Positions 33,232 to 41,755 of a DNA stretch of 64,000 bases are shown here, in pieces (positions within the stretch are counted from its first letter, which is position 1; every line of letters begins with the position of its first letter). A model generated the notes under the pieces. The model searched no databases. It was not told where the DNA came from and saw only the letters and a list, made by a program, of their open reading frames with translations. The position numbers and the translations under genes are program-made. The stretch spans positions 1,922,001 to 1,986,000 of the forward strand of contig OY752143.1 of NCBI GenBank assembly GCA_963573315.1. The letters run 5' to 3'. The stretch comes from Entomortierella parvispora (taxonomy: Eukaryota; Mortierellomycota; Mortierellomycetes; Mortierellales; Mortierellaceae).

Positions 33232-35667
33232 GGAAGGCTCCTACCGCCCCTCGACGAGCTCGGCGTTTCTCACCAATCCGTTTAACTGATAGTCGCAGTA
33301 AGTTGAGTGAGTAGCCAAAGCGATGTCTACCGTTCTACAATGGTTTAACTTTCTGTTCTCGCAGACTTCGTGTTTGTAGACTGTGCAGGCGACCCTCTCG
33401 CCCGTTCCGTCGAGAATGTGCTTCGCGTAATGTCAGAAGAAAGGATCACAATGTCCGAGTTCCTGCTGTATTTTTTCGACACGAAGAAACCAGATACGGG
33501 CCGAATCCGACACAAAAGATCCAACTTTTACAAGGCAGGCACACACGTACTGCTGCTGAACAATTGGAGCTCCCACATCGACAAGGACGACGAGCTGTTA
33601 AAAGTGGCTACAAATATGGTTGCGGACAGGATGCGCACCGAGGTTGACGCGCTTTCTAAAAATCAAAACCTACATCTTTCATCCGTTTCGGTTCGACAGC
33701 AAGATTTGGTCAACTTCGCCATGAGAACCTTCTCAACCCATCTCAGCAAGCACGCGCCTCACAGTTTCTATGTCCTGGATAAAATCACTGGCGACGGAAG
33801 ATCGTATCATAACCTGCAGACGATTACCAGCATCATTCTATTCCGAAGGAATGTGAGATGCAATCTACTCCAACAAATTTTTGGTTTATATCTATTCCAG
33901 GAAGGCTGTGCACGCAAGGTTATCGAAGTCATGTCCCGTATTGGACTTTCAGTTTCTTATACCTCCATCCTGACATCATTGAGGACTCTGTCTAATGACT
34001 CATTATCACGGGCCCGCTACGCAGCCTTTCACCTGCAGTGGATGATCCTTTACGACAACATCAACATACGGTTCCAAAAATATGATCAACGGATCAACAA
34101 CAGCGATACCTTCGAAAACGGGACTACTGCCACAATTGTAATTGGTGACAACCCTGGGCCCATGAGGAAACCTGAGGATTTTTACCGCCGGCTTCGGTTT
34201 AGAGATCTCATACCAGATGAAGCAGGCTGTGCCGTTCTCAATGAGGCCCGTAAATATCATCTGATCGATGTGCTTACTCGGCACCACAAGGATACTTTCA
34301 AGAATTGCTCGGATCCCAAGCCAGCCATAGACCTTTTGAAGCCCGTGAAGACAGAGACCTACCCTTTACGGGCAATGCATATCGACCAGTCAACAGTTGA
34401 AGGCAACAAGCAAATCATGGACCATGTCCGCCAACAAGTAGGACTAGACAAGAACTCGTTCAAGGAGGACCAGAATCATTTCATTGCAGGCGACCAGTTG
34501 ACAATCAGTCGGGTCCGATCTGCGACGGCGATGCTAGCAGGCGACGAGACGATTTTTGATGAACTCAAATGGGCGGTGCCAGTCATTCAACTTTTCCACC
34601 TCCAAATGATGTTTGCCAAGACCATCCTCAGCACCCATCACGGATCGCCTGATACAGGAGGGTCACTGGCTCAGATCATAGACCTCTTAAAGCGGAAGCG
34701 GGTTGGTGTTAAAAACCACGATTTCCACGCAGTGGACGAGCTCATCCGCCATACACTTGATGGTATGATATTGCGCCTTTGGCAACTAGAATTTGGGATC
34801 GAGAATTTGGACGAAATGGCTACAGGGCATACCAAGGCGAGCTTGCGGAATCAAGTCAAGACTACAGTCGACAATATGCTTAAACACTACCTTGACCCAG
34901 CCTCGTTGGAAGGCATGCAAAAGGTGGCCGACAGGAATGCATCCCTCTTCATCCGTGATGCACTTCTGTATGTTGATCTATCTGACGCAATCCGATCGGG
35001 GGACATTGGCAGGATCGAAGAGTCGTTGAAATGGATTACCATCTATGTTCAGTCTTCATCGACAAAAAACTACGCGAATGAACTACTACATCTCCACTGC
35101 GGTCTGCGCTATGCCTGGACAGCAAAGGCCAAGAGGGCTCTCATGTCATCATGGCTTGTGAATACAACGGGAAAAGAGAATCGATGGCTGCCGGCGGATC
35201 TTTATCAAGAGCATTGTAATTTACTGGTAAAAGTCATCCACGCGGCTAAAGGTGGTAATTCGTCTTGGGAGTTTCTTGCAGAGTGTATTTCCCCCAATAT
35301 TGAAGTCTTTTCCCAAGTCGCCAACAAAATCCACAAGGAGTTTTCAATAACACACAATAGTACATTCCACAGCCAGCATGCTGCTGCCGGTGATATCGAC
35401 CGTATTGTCCGAAGTCTCCAAGAACACAGGATTTTTGAGTCGGCGCCTGGGCCTCAATTGAGTAAGGACGTATCAGCGGTGGTAGATCTTTTGAAGACAG
35501 GGATTGAGAACCTCCAGAATGAACGGGTCGTTCGATTCAGAGAGAGAAGCTCTAAATCTCCATTTGAACAGGATGAAGAGGATCAAGGAGAGGATGCGGA
35601 ACCAAATTTTGATAGGGATACATATCGCCAATATATTGGGGAAGGGGCGAATATCTTAGATCTCTAG
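33225..35667 (+). CDS. DUF6589-type protein, candidate transposase of the element
   Basis: 791 residues; one 67-bp intron at 33298-33364 with donor GTAAGT joins a basic N-terminus (MVGKAPTAPRRARRFSPIR) to NFVFVDCAGDPLARS. The core patterns match the fungal DUF6589 family as I know it: ILYDNINIRFQ (Asp near residue 255), MHIDQSTVEGNKQIM, IAGDQLTISRVRSATA (Asp near residue 401), then IQLFHLQMMFAKTILSTHHG and later LHCGLRYAWTAKAKRALMSS. The spaced Asp residues in beta-strand-like contexts would suit an RNase H-fold (DDE) nuclease, but that is inference; the family has no function assigned that I know of. There are no stops or frameshifts. The start codon and first seven coding bases lie in the left TIR. 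Confidence 0.88.
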
Positions 35668-35718
35668 AACTTCTGCCCATCCATTTCTCCCCAATATCAA
35701 GTTTAATAAAAGGGACGA

Positions 35719-37458
35719 CTAGTTGTGACGGGGGCGCTTTGGAATGGGCGCCGGCTCGGGTATCTGAGGCGACACGCTGGATATATCTTGACGAGCTCCT
35801 GCTCCAGTAGTGCTTGAGACGTCCTCATCCTCTTGAGTAACAGTGGTTGAATGGGTCCTGCTCCTCTCCTCCTTTTTTCTACCTTTCTCCCGTTCTCTCC
35901 TTGCTTGGATGATAATATTGAGCTCGACCAATATTTGGCCTAGCTGGTCTTTGTAAGTCTCATCATAGGCCTCCCAGGTATTAGCTGTGAGCTTGGAAAC
36001 AGATTGTGGGCTCGTAATGTGCCTACATTTTGCGACAAGTATCTCAATGTTTTTATCGGTTATGACAATTGCTGATATTAGGCACCCGCTGATAGACTGA
36101 ATGTCGCGCTTGAAGGTAGCGTCTCTCCATCCTTTGATTGCTAGACGAAAGCACGTTTTTTCTATTTCCGTTCGTCCTTGGTATGGTGGCTTTTCGTTTG
36201 CTGCAGGTTCCGCAACATTGTTTTTGTCGTCGATGTCATCTTGTTCTTGTCGATTAACAACCGGCGGCTCAAAAGGAGTGCAAATGTCGCAACAGGGATA
36301 CTCCGGATATCGAGGTATGTCCTCGTTGTCGAAAATATCATTCAAGACCTTACGGCGGCACTCTTTTGTAGTTACGTATCGAAAGATATCGCTATCTATC
36401 TTGGCTTTGTCAGGCGCACGACTCGGAACGAATAGAATTGCTTGCCCTAAGATATCAGGATTACGCGCTGCGCGACCAAGGCGTTGGATAAGTGATGATA
36501 TTGTTGAAGGATATCCCCATTGTATTACGACCTTAACATCACCAATATCACATCCCATCCCAGCGGCTTCAGTGGACAGAAGCAGGTCGATATGGTTGTC
36601 GTTGAACTCCCGCATGACACGCGACTTGTACGCATCCGAAAATACAGCGTGAAAAACAGCGATTCGAATACCTGAGTTTCGAGACCGTAGAAACTCTCCA
36701 GCAGCCAGAACGTCGTTTATACTGTTGAAATAGACGATAGTCTTGGTTCCGTCCAGAGCGAATTCCAAGTCCTTGAATGTTCTCGACGCGTGCTTTTGTT
36801 CCAGAACAATGTAGTGCAGGTTCGGTCGGTCGTTGCCTTTGTTGATAACTGTGGTATTCTCGGAAAAACGGAGACTCGTTTTGACTTGCCCAAGAGGGCC
36901 AGATGGAAGAGTTGCAGACATCGCAATGAATCCTGTTGTTGGTGGTACCATACTCCGGATCATACCAATTTTGCTGTAGTCCTTCCTGAAACCATCCCCC
37001 CATGAGGTAATGCAATGTGCCTCGTCAACTATAACCGCCAACAGCCGCTTCCTCCACTCCGGCATGTCCCAGAGACTGCTTAGGCGCCGGCTGCTGAATA
37101 TGATCTCCGGGGACAAAAACACGGCTCTGTAAGCGCCTGTGGCCAATGAGCGGAGCAGCGAGGAATGTATAGGGGTGTCGCCTTTGATGATTATACTTGG
37201 GATTTTAAGATTGGTGAGTTTGCTGTGCTGATCCTGGGCAAGCGACTTCAATGGAGAGATCACAAGGATAGTACGATGTTTCCATAGTGCCATCGGGAGA
37301 AAATATGTCAGGGATTTACCCCATCCACAGCCTGCTATCAAGATACAGTCCCTTCCCAAGCCAACATGCTCGACTACATCCAGCTGTTCTTCCTTTGGAT
37401 CGACGTGAAACGTCAAGGCGCACTGTTGATGAACATCATGTGGAACGATCTCGACCAT
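35719..37458 (-). CDS. RecQ-like DNA helicase of the element
   Basis: 579 residues, no intron. Superfamily 2 helicase motifs in order: upstream Q25, Walker A AGCGWGKSLTY (Lys48), ISPLKSLAQDQ (Ia), VDEAHCITSWGDGFRKDY (DEAH with the RecQ aromatic-loop-like region), MSATLP (III), TIVYFNSINDV (IV), LLSTEAAGMGCDIGDVKVVIQ (V) and QRLGRAARN (VI). After these come Cys residues of a RecQ zinc site (KECRRK...YPCCDIC). The C-terminal 200 residues are charged, with a basic end KRPRHN that could be a nuclear localisation signal. No HRDC domain is seen. Its ATG (37458) lies in the right TIR. It resembles the RecQ-like helicases multiplied in many fungal genomes rather than the housekeeping Sgs1/BLM. Confidence 0.93.
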   Translation of the reverse strand: MVEIVPHDVHQQCALTFHVDPKEEQLDVVEHVGLGRDCILIAGCGWGKSLTYFLPMALWKHRTILVISPLKSLAQDQHSKLTNLKIPSIIIKGDTPIHSSLLRSLATGAYRAVFLSPEIIFSSRRLSSLWDMPEWRKRLLAVIVDEAHCITSWGDGFRKDYSKIGMIRSMVPPTTGFIAMSATLPSGPLGQVKTSLRFSENTTVINKGNDRPNLHYIVLEQKHASRTFKDLEFALDGTKTIVYFNSINDVLAAGEFLRSRNSGIRIAVFHAVFSDAYKSRVMREFNDNHIDLLLSTEAAGMGCDIGDVKVVIQWGYPSTISSLIQRLGRAARNPDILGQAILFVPSRAPDKAKIDSDIFRYVTTKECRRKVLNDIFDNEDIPRYPEYPCCDICTPFEPPVVNRQEQDDIDDKNNVAEPAANEKPPYQGRTEIEKTCFRLAIKGWRDATFKRDIQSISGCLISAIVITDKNIEILVAKCRHITSPQSVSKLTANTWEAYDETYKDQLGQILVELNIIIQARREREKGRKKEERSRTHSTTVTQEDEDVSSTTGAGARQDISSVSPQIPEPAPIPKRPRHN

Positions 37459-37784
37459 AGCAGACTCGAATGGGGGCGAATTCAGCGAGTGAATGGGATG
37501 AGGACATGGCCGCGTTTTTTCCCGTTTTTTTTTGACCGTTGGACAAACGAATGGATCAGAGTCACGTGTTGCAGCTTATAGTCACGTGTATGCATGATTG
37601 GAGTATTCAGGCTTCTACAGCATGTAATTTATTGCATGGGGTTTGTGCGCCTTCCTTATAGGACTTTCCAGCCAAAAGTGGCAACTCTTTTACCAGCCTT
37701 TGTGAAAGCAATCTGGAGCCTTCCGTCACGTGAGTAGGGAGGTGGAAGCCCTTAAGCGCTTGAGCAAAGGATGGGTCGAGCCTA
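37452..37784 (-). repeat. Right terminal inverted repeat (333 bp)
   Basis: Exact-looking inverted copy of 32899-33231. It carries the start codon of the helicase gene at 37456-37458 and mirrored CACGTG sites at 37563, 37583 and 37727. Confidence 0.95.
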
Positions 37785-37793
37785 CTGTTCATC
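37785..37793 (+). repeat. 9-bp target-site duplication, right copy
   Basis: CTGTTCATC, identical to 32890-32898. It marks the outer boundary of the transposon. Confidence 0.93.
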
Positions 37794-37963
37794 CTTGTTG
37801 ATGCTGCGAACAGAGGGAAAATTTGCACGTGACACGTTTTTGGTGGCGCAAGGGTTTATTGGAAAATGCTGGAAATGAATGCTTTGGTATGGAGTCGAGG
37901 CCATATTTTTCTGTTTGCTCGACTTGGCCTTGGCTTGTTGCCGTACAAGATATAGTTGTCTAT

Positions 37964-38610
37964 TTAGGCAGCGACAGCCTCAGGGAGGGCCTCTGTCAAT
38001 GCAGTCATGGTGAACGTACTTTCTTCATCGTCCTCGTCCACAAAATCATCCTAGGGGTTGAGAAGAATCAATATCGAACTGTCAGTCGCCTATACTTCAA
38101 TCCGCCCTGAAAAAACATGAAATCAACATTCTCAGTCTTCATGCAGAGATCATTACAGGATCGTAAATAACCCTGATTAGCAGCGAACAACTCGGACACC
38201 TTGCAATATCTTCGCCGTCTTGAAGTTCCTCCTATGTGACCAAAGGAAATGGGTCAGTGCGTGCTACTTTAGTACCGTTCTGTTGTGGTATGTGGAGGGG
38301 GATTGAATAGGTGAACCAACTCTGGATGGCAGACCGTCATTAATGGTACCTTTGTGATCTGGAACCGGTCACCGCAAGGACAAGGGTAAAAGTAGATATC
38401 TTCATCCTCATCGTACTCAAAATCCTGTGAGATAGTTTTGGGTTCGTTTGGAGAGTAGAGTGTCAGTCAACATGCCCATTTCCAGCATGGAGAGAATGTG
38501 AGCAGTTTCGGTCAATTGCTTCCTGGAAAAGGAGCGTTGTCCAGCTGGTACCGCAGTCCAGCGGTGCATCGACTTGCCTCGATTTCAATCTCGTCGTAAA
38601 AAGAAGTCAT
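37964..38610 (-). CDS. DPH3: DPH3/KTI11 CSL-type zinc protein
   Basis: 89 residues in four exons; introns 38051-38156, 38232-38349 and 38425-38577. The first intron has a GC donor (GCAAGT). The spliced protein reads [61 protein letters not shown] and an acidic tail. The two CxC/CxxC pairs (CPCG and CPSC) form the CSL zinc or iron site. DPH3 donates electrons to Dph1-Dph2 in diphthamide synthesis on elongation factor 2 and works with Elongator in tRNA wobble-uridine modification. The 28-residue C-terminal exon is not part of the conserved core. Confidence 0.96.
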
Positions 38611-39481
38611 GTGTGGTCAATACGCAGTGTCAATGGGAGTAAATTAGAGGAGGGACAAGGGTAGAGGCGACTGGCGATGCAAAGAGGGGTTCTGTTCCAC
38701 CCAAGAGGAGCGATGGAATGCGAAAAGAGGAGGAATTGAAGATTGCATGTGCACACAACGGCATTGTTCGAAAAAATACGCCCAATGTACGTGAATATTT
38801 TGTACGTGATTACTAGTGTCACGTGTACAGTTCACGTGCCCAAGGCTTTAGCTAAGCCACTCTAGGTGCGAGACTATATTGCGAAGGGGTCAAGCTAGAG
38901 GGTTACGAAAAGAAGGACTACCAAACAACATGTTGAGCCAGACAACAAAACCCCTGCAGTCACGACCTTTTTTGATATTTTGCTTTTCCATGTCACGATT
39001 GGGGCTGTGCGGAATACTCAGATCGACGCGTTCCTTTGGTAGTGAAAATGGGACATTCCTGGGCCTGACGCGACAAATCAACAGCAAGTCGGAATCAAAC
39101 TAGACTTGACTGCAAGGCAACATCCTTCAAAAATGAGGGTACAGGTGGACTATACTCATGGCTCAAGATCTTGTGATGAGAATGAAAGCGACACTTCTTG
39201 GTTCTGTTCCCATTTAACTCGCCTCGCCAGCAGCACACGAATAAACTGGGATAAAGCAGTAGACTAGTGCCCTACTTCCCAAGAATGCGACATTCCATAA
39301 GTACATTGGAAAAGTTTTAGCAAATCGTTCTTCTTTTCTCTTTTTCTTTCATTTTGCTTCTTCATCGCTTCCCCTCGACTCTTAGTCTTGCTCACTTAGT
39401 CTTGCTCAATTTTTTTTCGAAACCCACTCTCTTTCCCTTTACTTTCCGGCATTTTCCACTTAGCACTACAATAATTTCAGC
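38611..39481. other. Divergent intergenic region (DPH3 / cupredoxin-like gene)
   Basis: 871 bp without a convincing gene. Two CACGTG sites lie close to each other at 38820-38825 and 38834-38839, like those in the transposon TIRs. The last 150 bp before 39482 are pyrimidine-rich. Confidence 0.4.
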
Positions 39482-40003
39482 ATGCGTTTCGACATCTCCC
39501 TTCTCACAGTCGCCGCCTTGATCGTGCCAACATTGGCAGCCAAGACCTGGGATGTCAACTTTGTCAATGGCAAATTCTCACCGCAAGAAATTACCATCGC
39601 GCCTGGTGACTCTGTTCGCTGGCCCAACAACGACGGTGCCAACCACGCCATTGTCGAGACCAACCCCGGAGCACGTTCGTGCAATAGCAAGGCCGGAGGA
39701 TTCAACTCTGGAACAAAGACCAAGGGTCAGGCTTATCAACGCTCCTTCCCCAAGGCCACAATTGTGAACTATAAGGACGGAGTTGGCGCCAACTGCATCA
39801 ACGGAGCAACTGGTACCATCTATGTCGGAACAAAGCCCACCAGTGGAACCGGAAGCGGAAGCACGGCCACGCCGTCGCCGCCCCCAGCTGGTACCAAGAC
39901 TGCTGCACCAATCACTAAACCCTCAAACGCCGCTTCGGTCCTGTCTACGCAAAAGTCGATCGTTCTCGGAGCTGCTTGTATTGTTGGAGCTTTGATCCTT
40001 TAA
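39482..40003 (+). CDS. Secreted cupredoxin-like protein, GPI-type
   Basis: 173 residues, one exon. Signal peptide MRFDISLLTVAALIVPTLAA, then a cupredoxin-like beta-sandwich (KTWDVNFVNGKFSPQEITIA, GDSVRWPNNDGANHAIVE, ..., GTIYVGTKP), a Gly/Ser/Thr/Pro linker and a hydrophobic end (SIVLGAACIVGALIL) that suits a GPI anchor. The first copper-ligand His (NHAIVE) and a Cys (ANCINGA) are present, but the His and Met expected after that Cys in type 1 copper sites are not seen. It may therefore bind copper weakly or not at all. Such proteins are abundant at the surface of Mucoromycota and are thought to be structural or metal-related. Confidence 0.8.
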   Translation: MRFDISLLTVAALIVPTLAAKTWDVNFVNGKFSPQEITIAPGDSVRWPNNDGANHAIVETNPGARSCNSKAGGFNSGTKTKGQAYQRSFPKATIVNYKDGVGANCINGATGTIYVGTKPTSGTGSGSTATPSPPPAGTKTAAPITKPSNAASVLSTQKSIVLGAACIVGALIL

Positions 40004-41755
40004 AAAAAAAGACTGAGAGAATTCAGAATGACCAGCTTTTTCCCCTTCTCAGTACCCTTGCTTAAAAAACATACAAAAAGGCCGTTCCTCCAGCGCTCAC
40101 CATAACAACAAAAAAATGTTAGTGAAGATTAGATACCTACAAGGAAACGGCACTATACCCCAGAACCTTCATGCCTCTGTTCCTTCACCTGTAAATACTA
40201 TTTTTTCGTCTGTTCTTTTCCTCTTCATCTTTCCAATAAACCGAGTCGCCAGGAATGTAGCCAAACTGTCCGCTTTCGATGTGTTTATGAAGGCAGTGGT
40301 CAAAGACCTACTTCAATTGTTCGAACTGGCACGACATGGTATGGATAGTCATCTATCTCCACATTCCAGAGGTCAGGCAGACTCGGATCTGGTCAGCAGA
40401 TGTGAGCTGCTCAGATTCAAAGAGACGCGTTTGACCTGTCCCGAGATCTGTGGATCGCTCTCGTCTGTCGTCTTTTCATTTCGATGAAAGAGATATTTGA
40501 GCATCTTCATCTCATCGAAGGTGACAATCCAGACCAAAAAAAAAAAAAAGAAAAAGGAAAAAAGGGTACGCGATACGGGGACTGACGTACCGATTGCTAT
40601 CGAACATTGCTATCGAACATGATTCCTCCAAGTGCGAGATAGAGTCGGTGGGGTCGCACAGGATCCCAGTTGCGTTGTGGTTCTGTTGACCTTTTGGATT
40701 TGCACTGAAAATAGAATGCTGCAAGCAGGCAGAGAGGATGGACAATTGCAATTGATACACAACAAGAGGAGAAAGGAAAGCAGGGAGAATGAAGAGGACT
40801 GTGAGCATGTTCCCGCCTGTTTGCATAGGGATGCAGCCTTGAGAACAAGCAGAGAAACACAGAGGCTGACAGGGTGCGACCATGGGCTGCATGAACGAGA
40901 GCATCAGGCGTGCAGCAGACCCAACAAAGGGACGGTGGGCCGTTCGGAAAGGAGGCCACCGTTGGGGCGTTTGCGGTGTGGAGAAAAGAAGAGCAGAGGA
41001 GGAAAAAGAGGGAGAGTGGCCAAGTGAAGCAAGGCCAAGAGGCAAGCAAACAAGCAAGCAAGCAAGGGTGCGGCGGATCAGTCTGGTGCCAGCCTTTGCC
41101 CCACGCGGGCACGCCAGAGAGAGAGAGAGGCCCCCTTTGTTGCGTGTGTTGTTGTTCTTCTGTTCTCAACAATAATTTTTTTTTTCCGTTTTCTTTTTTT
41201 TTTGTCCAATCGTAATCCCATCGTTGCTCTTTCATTCTCTTTCCTCCTTCACATTCTGTTCCTTCTTCCTCCTCGATCCCGCCGCCCTCTCTCGCATCTT
41301 CTGATCGCTGGTTGATCCTTTCCCTACTTTCCTCCCGTCCTCCCTCCATTTCATTGCATTTCGTTCCATTCCATCCGACCTACGCCTCGACGCGTCCCTC
41401 CCTTTCGTGGTCTCTCCTCTCTCTCTCCACTCACTCCCTTCCAGGCACACGTCCCACCTCCACCCGCCCGGTTCCATCTTTGCGCGCCTCTCTTCTCTCA
41501 CTCTTTCTCTTCGTGGCCACTCTCCCACGACAACCGACGCGTCGTGTCCCTTCATTTCCCTTCTTCCATAGCCCAGCTTCTTTCCTTCCTTCCCTCCTTC
41601 CTTCCCTCGCTTTCCCCTCCTCTCCTGCTTGTTACCAAAATCTCAGCATCTTGCATGTCCACGGCCCGATCGTAAATTCGTTCGACTCCCCATATCTTCT
41701 CTCTCCCCACCCCTCCTCCTTTCTCCACATCTATCTATACCCTCGCAATTGGATA
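40004..41755. other. 1.75-kb intergenic region and leader of the Ser-rich gene
   Basis: No convincing gene. A CAAG-type tetranucleotide repeat lies at 41043-41068. From 41160 the plus strand becomes strongly pyrimidine-rich for about 580 bp (TCCCTCC, CTTCC runs), consistent with a long 5' leader or promoter of the gene starting at 41756. The open frame that runs through it (from 41312) is only simple sequence. Confidence 0.45.

Larger units (their letters stand above)
32899..37784. mobile_element. 4886-bp DNA transposon with 333-bp TIRs, DUF6589 protein and RecQ-like helicase
   Basis: A complete element: two 333-bp terminal inverted repeats (32899-33231 and 37452-37784) that I compared block by block and found identical, a 9-bp direct duplication outside them, and two intact convergent genes inside (33225-35667 plus, 35719-37458 minus). 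Outer ends start TAGGCTCGACCC. Long TIRs with a 9-bp duplication are known for Mutator-like elements, but no Mutator transposase is visible; the only transposase candidate is the DUF6589 protein. The internal genes end 51 bp apart with AATAAAA between. Removing the element and one duplication leaves a 244-bp gap between DPH3 and CTNNBL1, consistent with a simple insertion. Confidence 0.95.

Noticed and set aside
32899-37784. Helitron or rolling-circle element
   Set aside because: A helicase is present, but there are perfect long TIRs and a 9-bp duplication, and no Rep domain or hairpin end; these exclude a Helitron.
41312-41755. N-terminal extension of the Ser-rich protein from 41312
   Set aside because: The open frame is translated pyrimidine-rich leader (Ser/Pro/Leu runs) with no conserved-looking content; the ATG at 41756 starts a clearly different composition.
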